From: Flavobacterium zhairuonense | GTDB lineage: Bacteria; Bacteroidota; Bacteroidia; Flavobacteriales; Flavobacteriaceae | Reading direction: 5' to 3' | Assembly: GCF_004352915.1 (NCBI RefSeq) | Contig: NZ_SJSY01000076.1 | Location: 496,001-560,000 of the forward strand | Length of the DNA stretch: 64,000 bases | Shown: positions 8,500 through 17,624 of the stretch, in pieces | Position numbering within the stretch: position 1 is the first letter of the stretch | Layout: every line of letters starts with the position of its first letter | Notes under the pieces: model-generated | Databases searched by the model: none | What the model saw: only the letters and a program-made list of their open reading frames with translations | Told to the model about the DNA's origin: nothing | Made by a program: the position numbers and the translations under genes

Positions 8500-10836
8500 A
8501 TGATTTTAAAAAGAAGTTACCTCTATCTATTCGCCTTATTTTTTGTATCATTTGTTTACTCGCAAACAGCTCCGCAAAAAAAAGAAAACCGTCCAAAATT
8601 ATTTGAAAAAACCACAACCGACAGTGATTATTTGATGGCAATTGAAAAAGCCAGCGAAGTCATGGAATCTGCCTACAACGATGCTGATTTTGATGGTGGA
8701 ACACATCATTTATTTGGTGAAATCAAAAGAACACAAAGCAAGCTTGATCTTATTCTGACAAGTCTCAAAGGTGCAAATCCTAATGTGCGAAATCAACAAA
8801 TGTATCGCATTGTTCTGAAAGAGATTCAGCAAGAACTAGAAGACCAAAATACGGCCATTAATTCTCGAAATGCGAATCTGGAAAAAATCAAAAACAGGTT
8901 TGTCGATTTGCACAAAGACAAAACTTTTATGGAGCTCATAAAAGATACTGTTCGTCGCAAACAATTCAAAAAAGAGTTCGCCAATCTTAAAAAAAGATAC
9001 ATGGCAACAGACAGTTTGATGACTAAAAATCAAGGCATTTTAAACAACAAAAAAAGACTGACTGTCGAAAGAAAAATTGCAGTATCAAACGCCTTAATTA
9101 CCGTTGAAGGCAAACTGGAACAATCTGGAATTAGTATCCTAAGAAAAGAATATCCGTTTTTATGGAGCACAAACGATTCTGTACCTAAAAAACAAGTATC
9201 TCAAAATATAAGAGCAAAAGTAATTATAGAAAAAAGCGTTGCATCTTATTACCTCAGTTACCGTGCCGGCGGACTAATCACATTATTGTTCTTTATGGGA
9301 ATTTTGTTTTGGTACATTTTCCGAAATATAAAATACCTAAAAGAAAATGGATACGCCGAAAACCTTACTCTTTTCAATTTTAACTACCTAAATCGAGGTA
9401 TTTTAATTCCAGTTCTAGTTATCGGACTCAATATTGCTGTGGTAAGTAATTTGTATGCTCCTGCCTTGTTTCTGGAAATGCTTCAGCTTATTTTGCTTGG
9501 AGTTCTGACAGTGCTTTTCAAAAACAAATGGTCAATGCAATCCATGAAAAATTGGGCGTTGCTTTTAGGGCTTTTCTTTACACTTTGTTTTCTAGATTTG
9601 TTTATAGAAGTAGGTTTTATACAGCGTTGCGCTTTTATTGTAATTAATATTATGGGAATACGCTATGGCTTAGTGCAGATCAAAAGCATTAAAGATCAAT
9701 TGTATATCAAAGGATTTTTTAAATGGGCAAGCATTATTTTTATTGGTTTTAATGGTTTATCGATACTTTATAACCTTTTCGGGAGAGTTTCACTTTCTAA
9801 TATGCTGACACTTACCGCTTTTATTTCGCTTACGCAGATTATTGCGCTGAGTGTTTTATTAAAGATTATTCTTGAAATCATTCTGCTTCAAATTTATACA
9901 ACCAGAATTAAGCGCGGTTTAGAGAAGATTTTTGATTACGAAAATTTATCTGACACCTTAAAAAAGCCATTTATTATTGTGATAAGCTATATGTGGCTTG
10001 TAGTAATTGCTTCAAATCTAAATATTTGGGAATCGCTTCGTACTTCTTTAGGAGATTTGCTAAGTCATCCAAACACTATCGGAAGCATTACTTTTACTTT
10101 AGGAAATATAGTGCTGTTTTTCATTATTATATGGATTGCTCACCTTCTTCAAAAATATGTTGCCTACTTTTTTGGAGAAATCGATGATGAAAACGAAGAA
10201 AACGTAAACAAAAGACAACATTCTAAGCTATTAATTACCAGACTTCTTGTTTTGATTGCCGGTTATCTTCTGGCCGTTGCCGCTTCAGGAATGCCGTTGG
10301 ATAAATTGAGTATTTTATTGGGCGCACTTGGAGTTGGTGTTGGACTCGGGCTTCAAAATGTGGTAAATAATTTTGTATCGGGTGTCATTTTAATTTTTGA
10401 TAAACCAATTCAGATTGGAGATGTCATCGAAATTAGTTCAGAATCTGGCCGAGTAAAATCAATGGGATTAAGAACAACAAAAATCAACGCTCCAAATGGC
10501 GCCGAAATTATTATCCCGAACGGAAATTTGCTATCTCAAAATATCACAAACTGGACATATACAGACAATTTTAAACTTGTGGAAGTTGCAATCGAAATCA
10601 ATGGAGATACAACTCCAGATGCCATAAATGAAATTATAATGCAAGCGCTTGAAAGTCTGCCTTTAATTAATCTGGAAAAAGCGCCACAAATTTTCTACAC
10701 CGCAATTTCAGACGGAAAATATAAGCTGTTGATTAAATTCTGGTGCAGTATTTACCGTACCGAAGAAACTATTAGTAGTGCACGTCAGGTTTTGTTCAGT
10801 AATTTTAAAGCAAAAGAATTGACTTTCTCTACTTGA
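8500..10836 (+). CDS. Large MscS-type mechanosensitive channel
   Basis: The 778-residue protein starts with a signal peptide (ends VYSQ). A charged, largely helical periplasmic region spans about residues 25-245, followed by about ten membrane helices from 250 on. The MscS core lies at about 575-690, with the pore helix ALGVGVGLGLQNVVNNFVSG and the beta domain FDKPIQIGDVIEI...GRVKSMGLRTTKI. The C-terminal alpha/beta domain is short. This is the KefA/YnaI-like layout with a periplasmic extension. It should act as an osmotic release valve in the inner membrane. The gene is monocistronic and ends at a bidirectional terminator at 10864-10893. Confidence 0.92.
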   Translation: MILKRSYLYLFALFFVSFVYSQTAPQKKENRPKLFEKTTTDSDYLMAIEKASEVMESAYNDADFDGGTHHLFGEIKRTQSKLDLILTSLKGANPNVRNQQMYRIVLKEIQQELEDQNTAINSRNANLEKIKNRFVDLHKDKTFMELIKDTVRRKQFKKEFANLKKRYMATDSLMTKNQGILNNKKRLTVERKIAVSNALITVEGKLEQSGISILRKEYPFLWSTNDSVPKKQVSQNIRAKVIIEKSVASYYLSYRAGGLITLLFFMGILFWYIFRNIKYLKENGYAENLTLFNFNYLNRGILIPVLVIGLNIAVVSNLYAPALFLEMLQLILLGVLTVLFKNKWSMQSMKNWALLLGLFFTLCFLDLFIEVGFIQRCAFIVINIMGIRYGLVQIKSIKDQLYIKGFFKWASIIFIGFNGLSILYNLFGRVSLSNMLTLTAFISLTQIIALSVLLKIILEIILLQIYTTRIKRGLEKIFDYENLSDTLKKPFIIVISYMWLVVIASNLNIWESLRTSLGDLLSHPNTIGSITFTLGNIVLFFIIIWIAHLLQKYVAYFFGEIDDENEENVNKRQHSKLLITRLLVLIAGYLLAVAASGMPLDKLSILLGALGVGVGLGLQNVVNNFVSGVILIFDKPIQIGDVIEISSESGRVKSMGLRTTKINAPNGAEIIIPNGNLLSQNITNWTYTDNFKLVEVAIEINGDTTPDAINEIIMQALESLPLINLEKAPQIFYTAISDGKYKLLIKFWCSIYRTEETISSARQVLFSNFKAKELTFST

Positions 10837-10863
10837 AATTAAAAACAGCAACCTATCAAAATC

Positions 10864-10893
10864 AAAAAACGTCCCGAAATTCGGGACGTTTTT
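10864..10893. terminator. Bidirectional intrinsic terminator
   Basis: A 9-bp stem (ACGTCCCGA/TCGGGACGT, 10869-10877 with 10881-10889) is flanked by A and T runs, between the convergent MscS gene and the gene at 10915. A near copy occurs at 11548-11578. Confidence 0.85.
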
Positions 10894-10914
10894 CTTTGTC
10901 ATGTTTAAATTTTA

Positions 10915-11415
10915 TTAATGGTGATCACCATGCGATCGATCGTGGTCTTTGTTTGAATATTCTTTATTAGAATATTCTTTGTTTGTGTATTCTTTATTTT
11001 CGTGTTTCTGTTTCCCTTTAGAATTATTGTTTTTTGCTGGTTTTTCTCCTCTATTTTTCTGAGGTTTTCCTTGATATCCTTTTGGATAATTCGCACGGTG
11101 TTTTGTATGATAATTATATGGAGCATCTCCCTTGTAATCATTTAAAACAACTTTATAACCAGAATACAAATCATATTGTCTGCATCTTGAAGGAAGTCTT
11201 TTATCACGTATCCATTTTCCGTTGTTATCGTAAATAAATACGCTCTGATTCACATCATAATATACATCAATATCTGGCAAATAATAATATCTGCTGTCAT
11301 CATATCCTTGTGGACCCCAATTTGGAGGTGTTCCAATATTTACATTAATAGAAACTTGTGCCTGAGCAAAAAATACACTCATAAAAAGCACTGCGGCGAA
11401 TACTAACTTTTTCAT
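10915..11415 (-). CDS. Small secreted protein with repetitive charged tail, function unknown
   Basis: The 166 residues open with a clear signal peptide (MKKLVFAAVLFMSVFFAQAQ). The middle is rich in Tyr and Asp (DDSRYYYLPDIDVYYDVN, GKWIRDKRLPSRCRQYDLY). From about residue 125 it becomes a low-complexity Lys/Asn/Glu tail with a repeated KEYSN unit (KEYTN, KEYSN, KEYSN, KDHDR), and it ends His-rich (RSHGDHH). I do not recognise a named family. It is probably a periplasmic or outer-membrane-associated protein whose tail may bind metal or a charged polymer. Terminators on both sides suggest it is transcribed alone. Confidence 0.75.
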   Translation of the reverse strand: MKKLVFAAVLFMSVFFAQAQVSINVNIGTPPNWGPQGYDDSRYYYLPDIDVYYDVNQSVFIYDNNGKWIRDKRLPSRCRQYDLYSGYKVVLNDYKGDAPYNYHTKHRANYPKGYQGKPQKNRGEKPAKNNNSKGKQKHENKEYTNKEYSNKEYSNKDHDRSHGDHH

Positions 11416-11547
11416 CTTTTTTGTTTTTAAATATTAATTTCAGTAGATAATAATCGAAAGTAATGCCAATATTTAGTGTATTTCGCATGCATTATACGGA
11501 AATGGAAAACCAATCGACGAAGAGCGTTTTTTAACCGATATACATTT

Positions 11548-11578
11548 CAAAAAACGTCCCAAAACTCGGGACGTTTTT
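11548..11578. terminator. Intrinsic terminator of the RND efflux operon
   Basis: The stem ACGTCCC/GGGACGT (11554-11560 with 11568-11574) is flanked by A and T runs and lies 19 bases past the stop of the outer-membrane efflux gene. The stem matches that at 10864-10893. Confidence 0.8.
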
Positions 11579-11596
11579 ATCATTATAAATTAATTA

Positions 11597-13003
11597 CTAT
11601 TTCCAGCCTCCGCCTAAGGCACGATACAAATCAACAACCGCCTGCAGTTTCTGTAAATTATCGTTGACACCGCTCAATTGAGCTGCTAAAAGGTTCTGTT
11701 CAGAAGTCAAAACATCAGTGTAGTTTGTTGCCGAACTATATTCTAAAAGTTGTTGCGTATAATCGACCGCTTTTACCAAAGCTTCAATTTGTTTTGTTCT
11801 CGAATCTTCTTTTTCAACTGCCATTTGATAAGAATACAAAGCATTTGAAACTTCCTGGCCAGCCGTCAAAAGACTTTGCTGAAAATTGTTATAAGCTTGT
11901 ATTTGCTGTGACTGAGCATTTGTCAATCGCATTTTATTGATTCCGTGATTGAAAATTGGTTGGGTTAATCCGCCAATGATCGAGTAAAAAACAGAATTAG
12001 TAAAGAAGTCTGTCAACTGCAAATTCGAAAATCCGCCACTTGCTGTAAGTGTCAAACTTGGATAAAAATAGGTTTTTGCCAAATTTGTAGATTCAAAAGC
12101 CACTCTGAAATTAAACTCTGCCTGACGCACATCTGGACGATTCTCCAATAATTGTGATGGCAAACCCAAAGCAAGATTTTCAGGGACAATCTGCGAGTCC
12201 AGATTTCCTCTTTCAATTGCCCCCGGTGCTTGTCCTAACAAAATATTCAAAGCATTTTCTGTTTCACGAATATTTTGTTTCAAATCCGGAATCAAAACCT
12301 CAGCTGCATGCTGATTGGCTTCACTTTGCACAACTGCCGCGCCAGTAACAATAGCACCTTCTTTAAGTTCTTTTATTGTTGCAACATTTTTAATACGACT
12401 TTCTAGTGTTTCCTGCGTAATTTTCAGCGATTTATCATAAGCAAGAAGTCTGAAATAATTATTGGCAATATCTGAAATCAATTGTGTCTGAACAGCTTGT
12501 TTTGCCGCATCTGATGCTAAATAAGTTGCCAAAGCTGCTCTTTTGGAACTGCTTAATTTCCCCCAAATATCAGCTTCCCAACTTGTACTTAAACCTAATT
12601 TATAAGTCGTTGTCAAAGTATTGATATTGATTCCTGCAGGAAAATTTAGTCCCGCTTCAGATTGTTTGGTACGCGTTGCGTTTGCATCCAATTGCAATGT
12701 TGGATAATAAGCCAATTTGCTTTGGCGCAAAGAAGCACGAGCCTGTACAATATTCTCAATTGCATTTTTCAGGTTAAGATTATTATCTAATCCTTTCTGA
12801 ATTAAAGCATTCAATTTTTCATCTTTAAAAACAGTCTGCCAAGGCATATCAGCAATCGTAGTCGTATCAGCAGAAGTCTGATCACGATACAATTTGTCTG
12901 TCGAAAGCGTTGTGGGACGTTCGTACTTTTTGGTAACGGAGCACGCACTCAAAAGTGCGGCCGTCATTACCAACAAAATATATTTATTTGAACTATTAGT
13001 CAT
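11597..13003 (-). CDS. Outer-membrane efflux lipoprotein, TolC/OprM (NodT) family
   Basis: This 468-residue protein has a lipoprotein signal (LLSACS, Cys about residue 21) and two outer-membrane efflux protein repeats. Typical elements include PWQTVFKDEKLNALIQKGLDNN, the coiled-coil segments, the LLGQAPG turn and a LPSQLLENRPDVRQAE stretch seen in OprM-like channels. It forms the trimeric outer-membrane duct for the RND pump encoded directly upstream; its start lies 17 bases past the pump's stop. It is the last gene of the three-gene operon. Confidence 0.93.
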   Translation of the reverse strand: MTNSSNKYILLVMTAALLSACSVTKKYERPTTLSTDKLYRDQTSADTTTIADMPWQTVFKDEKLNALIQKGLDNNLNLKNAIENIVQARASLRQSKLAYYPTLQLDANATRTKQSEAGLNFPAGININTLTTTYKLGLSTSWEADIWGKLSSSKRAALATYLASDAAKQAVQTQLISDIANNYFRLLAYDKSLKITQETLESRIKNVATIKELKEGAIVTGAAVVQSEANQHAAEVLIPDLKQNIRETENALNILLGQAPGAIERGNLDSQIVPENLALGLPSQLLENRPDVRQAEFNFRVAFESTNLAKTYFYPSLTLTASGGFSNLQLTDFFTNSVFYSIIGGLTQPIFNHGINKMRLTNAQSQQIQAYNNFQQSLLTAGQEVSNALYSYQMAVEKEDSRTKQIEALVKAVDYTQQLLEYSSATNYTDVLTSEQNLLAAQLSGVNDNLQKLQAVVDLYRALGGGWK

Positions 13004-13020
13004 TTCTTTTTAATTAAATT

Positions 13021-16000
13021 TTACTCTTTGTGAGCTTCTAATACGTGAATTTCTTCATCATCGTCTTCGTCATCATAACCATCTTTTGCCGGACCACTTA
13101 CTTTTTCCTGTAAAGTCTGGAAAATGATAAACAGCACTGGAATTACAAAAACTCCCAAAATGGTTCCGATCAACATTCCTCCTACAGCTCCTGTACCAAT
13201 TGATTTGTTTCCAACTGCTCCTGCGCCAGAGGCAAACATCAATGGAACAAGTCCGAGAATAAAGGCAAAAGATGTCATCAAAATTGGTCGCAAACGTGCC
13301 ACCGCTCCTTCAATTGCTGCTTGAACGATTGGCAGACCTTTTCGTCTTCTGTCCAAAGCAAATTCGACAATCAAAATACCGTTCTTGGCAAGAAGTCCAA
13401 TCAACATGATTAGAGAAATCTGTAAATAAATATTGCTATTCAGTTTGAAAATGATCGAGAACAAATAAGCTCCTGCCAATCCAAACGGAATTGACAATAA
13501 TACCGCAAACGGAAGAATATAACTTTCGTACTGCGCACTCAACAAGAAATAAACGAACACTAAACACAATAAGAAAATAAATATCGTCTCACTTCCCGAA
13601 GCTAATTCCTCACGCGTTAAACCCGAAAATTCATATCCGTAACCTGCAGGAAGATTTTCTGCCGCCACTTCTTGAATCGCTTTAATAGCGTCTCCAGAAC
13701 TATAACCCGGTTTTGGTGCTCCTGTAATCGAAATCGACGTAAATAAGTTGAATCTCGAAATTGATTCGGGACCAAAAACTCTCGTCATATTCACAAACTC
13801 TGTTATTGGCGCCATATTTCCTGCGCTGTTGCGAACAAATATTTTATTCAAACCTTCTTTATTTGTTCTGAATTCTGGAGAAGCCTGAATCATTACACGA
13901 TATTGTTTCCCGAATTTATTGAAATTCGAAGCATACAATCCGCCATAATAACCTTGCATGGTTGACAAAATCGTATTTACAGAAACTCCTGCATCTTTGG
14001 CTTTCGCCAAATTAATATCCATCATATACTGAGGAAAACCAGGATTAAATGGCGTTGTTGCATATTGAATTTCTGGGCGTTCTGCTAATTTTGCTAAGAA
14101 TTCATTATTTACTTTATAGAATTCGGCAGTAGTGTGACCACCTTTATCCTGCAATTGGAATTCAAATCCACCACTTTGTCCAAAACCTTGAATAGTTGGC
14201 GGTGAAATAAAGAAAATATTAGCTTCGCGAATACCGCTTGTTTTAGCAAATAACTGTCCGATTACATCATCAACACTCAGATCACGTTCATCCCATGGCT
14301 TCAATTTTACGATAACCATACTATAAGCACTTCCCGCTCCGGCTGTAAAGTTTTGTCCAACGATTCGAAGCGTGTTTTTCACTCCCGGAATTGTCTTCGC
14401 GATACTGTCTACTCTTTTAGCAATAATATCTGAACGCTCCATAGAAGAAGATGGTGGCAAACTGATATTCGCAAAAACAGTTCCCTGATCTTCAGAAGGA
14501 ACGAAAGCAGATGGCGTAGTTTTCATCATATAAACTAATGCAACACCAGCAATCACAATTGAGGCTAATGCAATCCATTTTTTTACAGAAAGAAAACTAA
14601 CAGAACGTTTATATCTTTCTGTTACATTATCGAATGCAACGTTGAATGAAGTATAAAAACGCTGTAAATAGCTTTTATGCTTATGATCATCTGCATGCGG
14701 TTTCAATAAAAGCGCACATAATGCCGGACTCAATGTCAAGGCATTTACTGCTGAAAGAATAATTGCAACAGCCAACGTAATACCAAATTGCTTGTAGAAA
14801 ACCCCAGTCGATCCATTAATAAAAGTTACCGGAATAAATACGGCCGCCATTACTAATGTAATCGAAATAATCGCTCCCGAGATTTCGTCCATCGCATGAA
14901 TAGTCGCTTTTTTTGCCGATTTGTATCCGTGATCGAGCTTGGCATGCACAGCCTCTACGACGACAATTGCATCATCTACCACAATACCAATGGCGAGAAC
15001 CATTGCAAAAAGCGTCAATAAATTGATCGTAAATCCGAATAAATTCAGGAAGAAAAAAGTTCCCACAATCGCAACCGGAACCGCAATTGCCGGAATTAAA
15101 GTAGATCTGAAATCCTGAAGGAAAATAAACACTACGATGAAAACCAATATAAAAGCTTCAATCAAAGTATGAATTACTTTTTCGATCGAAGCATCCAAAT
15201 TTTCATTGACGTCAACCATAATGGTATATTTCATTCCTTTTGGAAAACTCTTTGCCGCTTCTTCAATCAGTTTTTTAGAATTGATGATTACATCACGGGC
15301 ATTTGATCCTGGAGTCTGGCTGATTGCCATTGCTGCCGATTCGACACCGTTTGTTTTAATTGTTGACGAATAACTTAAAGATCCCAACTCTACTTTGGCA
15401 ATATCTTTTAAACGCAACATTTGTCCGTTTCCGACAGATTTTATAACAATATCTTCAAATTCTTTCGCACTCGTTAAACGCCCTTTGTATTTGATTACAT
15501 ATTGAAATGCCTGATTTCCGTTTTCACCAAATTTACCCGGCGCCGCTTCGATATTCTGCTCCGCCAATGCTGCCGAAATATCACTCGGAATCAACTTATA
15601 TTGTTGCATTACATCTGGTTTCAGCCAAATTCTCATCGAATAATCTTTGGCACCAAAAACAGTTACATCTCCTACCCCAACAACACGCTGGATTTGAGGC
15701 ACAAGATTGATTTTGGCATAATTCTGAAGAAACGTCTGATCGTAGGCTTTATCATCACTGTAAAGAGAAAAAATCAGCAAGTTACTGCTCTGGCTCTTAG
15801 TAACCGTTACACCTGCCTGAGTTACCTCAACAGGCAATAAACTTGTAGCTCTAGAAACCCTATTTTGAACGTTTACCGCTGCTAAATCAGGATTTGTTCC
15901 TACTTTAAAGAAAATTTTTATCGAAGCATTTCCGTCGTTTGTGGCAGTAGAAGTCATGTAAGTCATGTTTTCTACACCGTTAATTTGCTCTTCCAACGGA

Positions 16001-16188
16001 ATTACGATACTTTTCAGTACCACATCGGCATTGGCACCTGTATAACTAGCTGAAACATTTACTGTTGGCGGCGCTATATCTGGATATTGAGAAATAGGAA
16101 GCTCAATCAATCCTAAAACACCCAAAATAACAATAATAACAGATATTACTGTTGAAAGTACAGGTCGTTGTATAAATCTTTTAAACAT
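13021..16188 (-). CDS. RND multidrug efflux permease, HAE1 (AcrB/MexB) type
   Basis: The 1055-residue inner-membrane protein shows the HAE1 layout: 12 membrane helices and two large periplasmic loops. The start (FKRFIQRPVLSTVISVIIVILGVLG) and the TM4 relay residues in LAIGIVVDDAIVVVEAV (adjacent Asp pair) match AcrB-type proton-driven pumps. The C-terminal repeat contains RLRPILMTSFAFILGLVPLM. The tail (residues about 1035-1055) is unusually acidic (DGYDDEDDDEEI). It pumps hydrophobic drugs, detergents or similar compounds with the adaptor and channel encoded on either side. Gaps of 7 and 17 bases show an operon. Confidence 0.96.
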   Translation of the reverse strand: MFKRFIQRPVLSTVISVIIVILGVLGLIELPISQYPDIAPPTVNVSASYTGANADVVLKSIVIPLEEQINGVENMTYMTSTATNDGNASIKIFFKVGTNPDLAAVNVQNRVSRATSLLPVEVTQAGVTVTKSQSSNLLIFSLYSDDKAYDQTFLQNYAKINLVPQIQRVVGVGDVTVFGAKDYSMRIWLKPDVMQQYKLIPSDISAALAEQNIEAAPGKFGENGNQAFQYVIKYKGRLTSAKEFEDIVIKSVGNGQMLRLKDIAKVELGSLSYSSTIKTNGVESAAMAISQTPGSNARDVIINSKKLIEEAAKSFPKGMKYTIMVDVNENLDASIEKVIHTLIEAFILVFIVVFIFLQDFRSTLIPAIAVPVAIVGTFFFLNLFGFTINLLTLFAMVLAIGIVVDDAIVVVEAVHAKLDHGYKSAKKATIHAMDEISGAIISITLVMAAVFIPVTFINGSTGVFYKQFGITLAVAIILSAVNALTLSPALCALLLKPHADDHKHKSYLQRFYTSFNVAFDNVTERYKRSVSFLSVKKWIALASIVIAGVALVYMMKTTPSAFVPSEDQGTVFANISLPPSSSMERSDIIAKRVDSIAKTIPGVKNTLRIVGQNFTAGAGSAYSMVIVKLKPWDERDLSVDDVIGQLFAKTSGIREANIFFISPPTIQGFGQSGGFEFQLQDKGGHTTAEFYKVNNEFLAKLAERPEIQYATTPFNPGFPQYMMDINLAKAKDAGVSVNTILSTMQGYYGGLYASNFNKFGKQYRVMIQASPEFRTNKEGLNKIFVRNSAGNMAPITEFVNMTRVFGPESISRFNLFTSISITGAPKPGYSSGDAIKAIQEVAAENLPAGYGYEFSGLTREELASGSETIFIFLLCLVFVYFLLSAQYESYILPFAVLLSIPFGLAGAYLFSIIFKLNSNIYLQISLIMLIGLLAKNGILIVEFALDRRRKGLPIVQAAIEGAVARLRPILMTSFAFILGLVPLMFASGAGAVGNKSIGTGAVGGMLIGTILGVFVIPVLFIIFQTLQEKVSGPAKDGYDDEDDDEEIHVLEAHKE

Positions 16189-16195
16189 TTGATTT

Positions 16196-17356
16196 TTATT
16201 TTAAGTCTGCGTAAACTTTATCGGCTTGTTGATTTTGGCTCTTGATTTCTGTTCCGTCTTTTAATGTTGCCACTCCTTCCAGAACAATTTCATCTCCTGT
16301 GTTCAAACCGCTTGTAACGACATAATAATTTCCTGCGCTATTGTCTAAAATGGTAATGTTGGTACTTTTTGTTTTGCCGTCTTTACCAACAGTTACTGCA
16401 AATATTTTATCCTGAAGCTCATATGTTGCGCTTTGCGGAATAATCAATCCTTCTTTTACTTCATTCGGAATTCTGACAGTTGTACTGCTTCCGCTTCTGA
16501 TAATACTTCTTGGGTTTGCAAAACGAGCTCTGAATGTAACCGAACCTGTTTCAGTATTAATCAAACCATTTACAGTTTCTACTCGGCCTTTTTCTGAATA
16601 AGGTGTTCCGTCAGAAAGCACTAATGAAACCGATGGCATATTTTGGATTTTTTGTGCCAATGTTGTACCCGGAGTTTTGCCCTCGGTAAAATCCAACAAT
16701 TTTTTTTCGTTTATCGCAAAATAAGCATAGACATTTCCAATACTAGAAACTGTTGTTAAAGGATCAGCAGTATTTGAACTCACCAAACTTCCTAAACGAA
16801 ACGGAATCGAACCAACAACTCCATCAACCGGACTTGTTACAGTTGTATATCCTAGATTGGTTTTAGCATTGACTAAAGCCGCATTTGCCTGAGCCAAAGT
16901 TGCCATAGCCGATTCATACGTATATTGCGCTGATTCTAAATCATATTTACTGATAATTCCTTTTTCAACCAATGGTCTAACTTTATTGACCGCAAGTTTA
17001 GCCGCACTTACTTCGGCTTGAGCACTTTTTATACTTGCAGTTGCTGTACGGACTTGCTGCTCATATTCTGGCGCACTAATTTTAAACAATGGCTGTCCTG
17101 CTTTTACAACAGCACCTTCATCTACAAAAATCTTATCAATATAACCTTCAACTCTCGGACGAATTTCTATATTTTGCTGTCCTTGAATACTAGCAGGATA
17201 ATCGCTGTATAGTGTTGCAGATTCTGGCTGCAAGGTCAGCGTTTTATACTCCTTAACCTGTGGCGCAGCTCCGGCCTGAGCCGATTTATCATTTTTACCG
17301 CAAGAAGCGATAAGAACTGAAGCTGCGAAAATGCTTAAAAATGATTGCTTATTCAT
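16196..17356 (-). CDS. RND efflux periplasmic adaptor (membrane fusion protein)
   Basis: I choose the ATG at 17356; the frame extends only to a TTG two codons upstream. The protein is then 386 residues. A lipoprotein signal (SVLIASCGKN, Cys about 20) is followed by the barrel-sandwich hybrid (IQGQQNIEIRPRVEGYIDKI and the later TSPVDGVVGS half), a helical hairpin (about 95-160) and beta-barrel and membrane-proximal domains. It bridges the RND pump and the outer-membrane channel. It is the first gene of the operon, divergent from the LytS/LytTR pair, which is a candidate regulator. Confidence 0.94.
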   Translation of the reverse strand: MNKQSFLSIFAASVLIASCGKNDKSAQAGAAPQVKEYKTLTLQPESATLYSDYPASIQGQQNIEIRPRVEGYIDKIFVDEGAVVKAGQPLFKISAPEYEQQVRTATASIKSAQAEVSAAKLAVNKVRPLVEKGIISKYDLESAQYTYESAMATLAQANAALVNAKTNLGYTTVTSPVDGVVGSIPFRLGSLVSSNTADPLTTVSSIGNVYAYFAINEKKLLDFTEGKTPGTTLAQKIQNMPSVSLVLSDGTPYSEKGRVETVNGLINTETGSVTFRARFANPRSIIRSGSSTTVRIPNEVKEGLIIPQSATYELQDKIFAVTVGKDGKTKSTNITILDNSAGNYYVVTSGLNTGDEIVLEGVATLKDGTEIKSQNQQADKVYADLK

Positions 17357-17470
17357 TGTCAAAAATGTGTAATTATCTATTTATTAATAAGCAAAAGAAC
17401 TAAAATAGATCACGCGAAATTTTAAGAATAGACGAAGAGCAAAGGACAATCGATAGAGACAGCCTGACAC

Positions 17471-17522
17471 CCGACGATTTTTTATACAGAATTAAACAAG
17501 CGTTTAATTTAAAACTCGTCGG
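17471..17522. promoter_or_regulatory. Nested inverted repeats between divergent efflux and LytS/LytTR operons
   Basis: An inner dyad AATTAAAC-AAGC-GTTTAATT (17490-17509, perfect 8-bp arms) sits within an outer dyad CCGACGA (17471-17477) / TCGTCGG (17516-17522). The element is 115 bases from the adaptor start and 103 from the sensor start. It could be an operator for one or both operons. The arms are seen; the binding factor is unknown. Confidence 0.5.
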
Positions 17523-17624
17523 CTAAAAAATGGTTTCTATTGGCTGTAATGCCATTTTAAGCGATTGGTTCCAGATTGTATTCAAATAAAATGTAATATT
17601 GTCTTTATAAATCAATAATTTGTA

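Noticed and set aside
10905..11141. 78-codon Lys/Ile/Thr-rich frame within the small secreted protein gene
   Set aside because: It is the other frame of the repetitive tail. The frame with a signal peptide is the real one.
15502..15840. 112-codon frame antisense to the RND permease
   Set aside because: It lies wholly within a well-supported HAE1 gene and resembles no protein.
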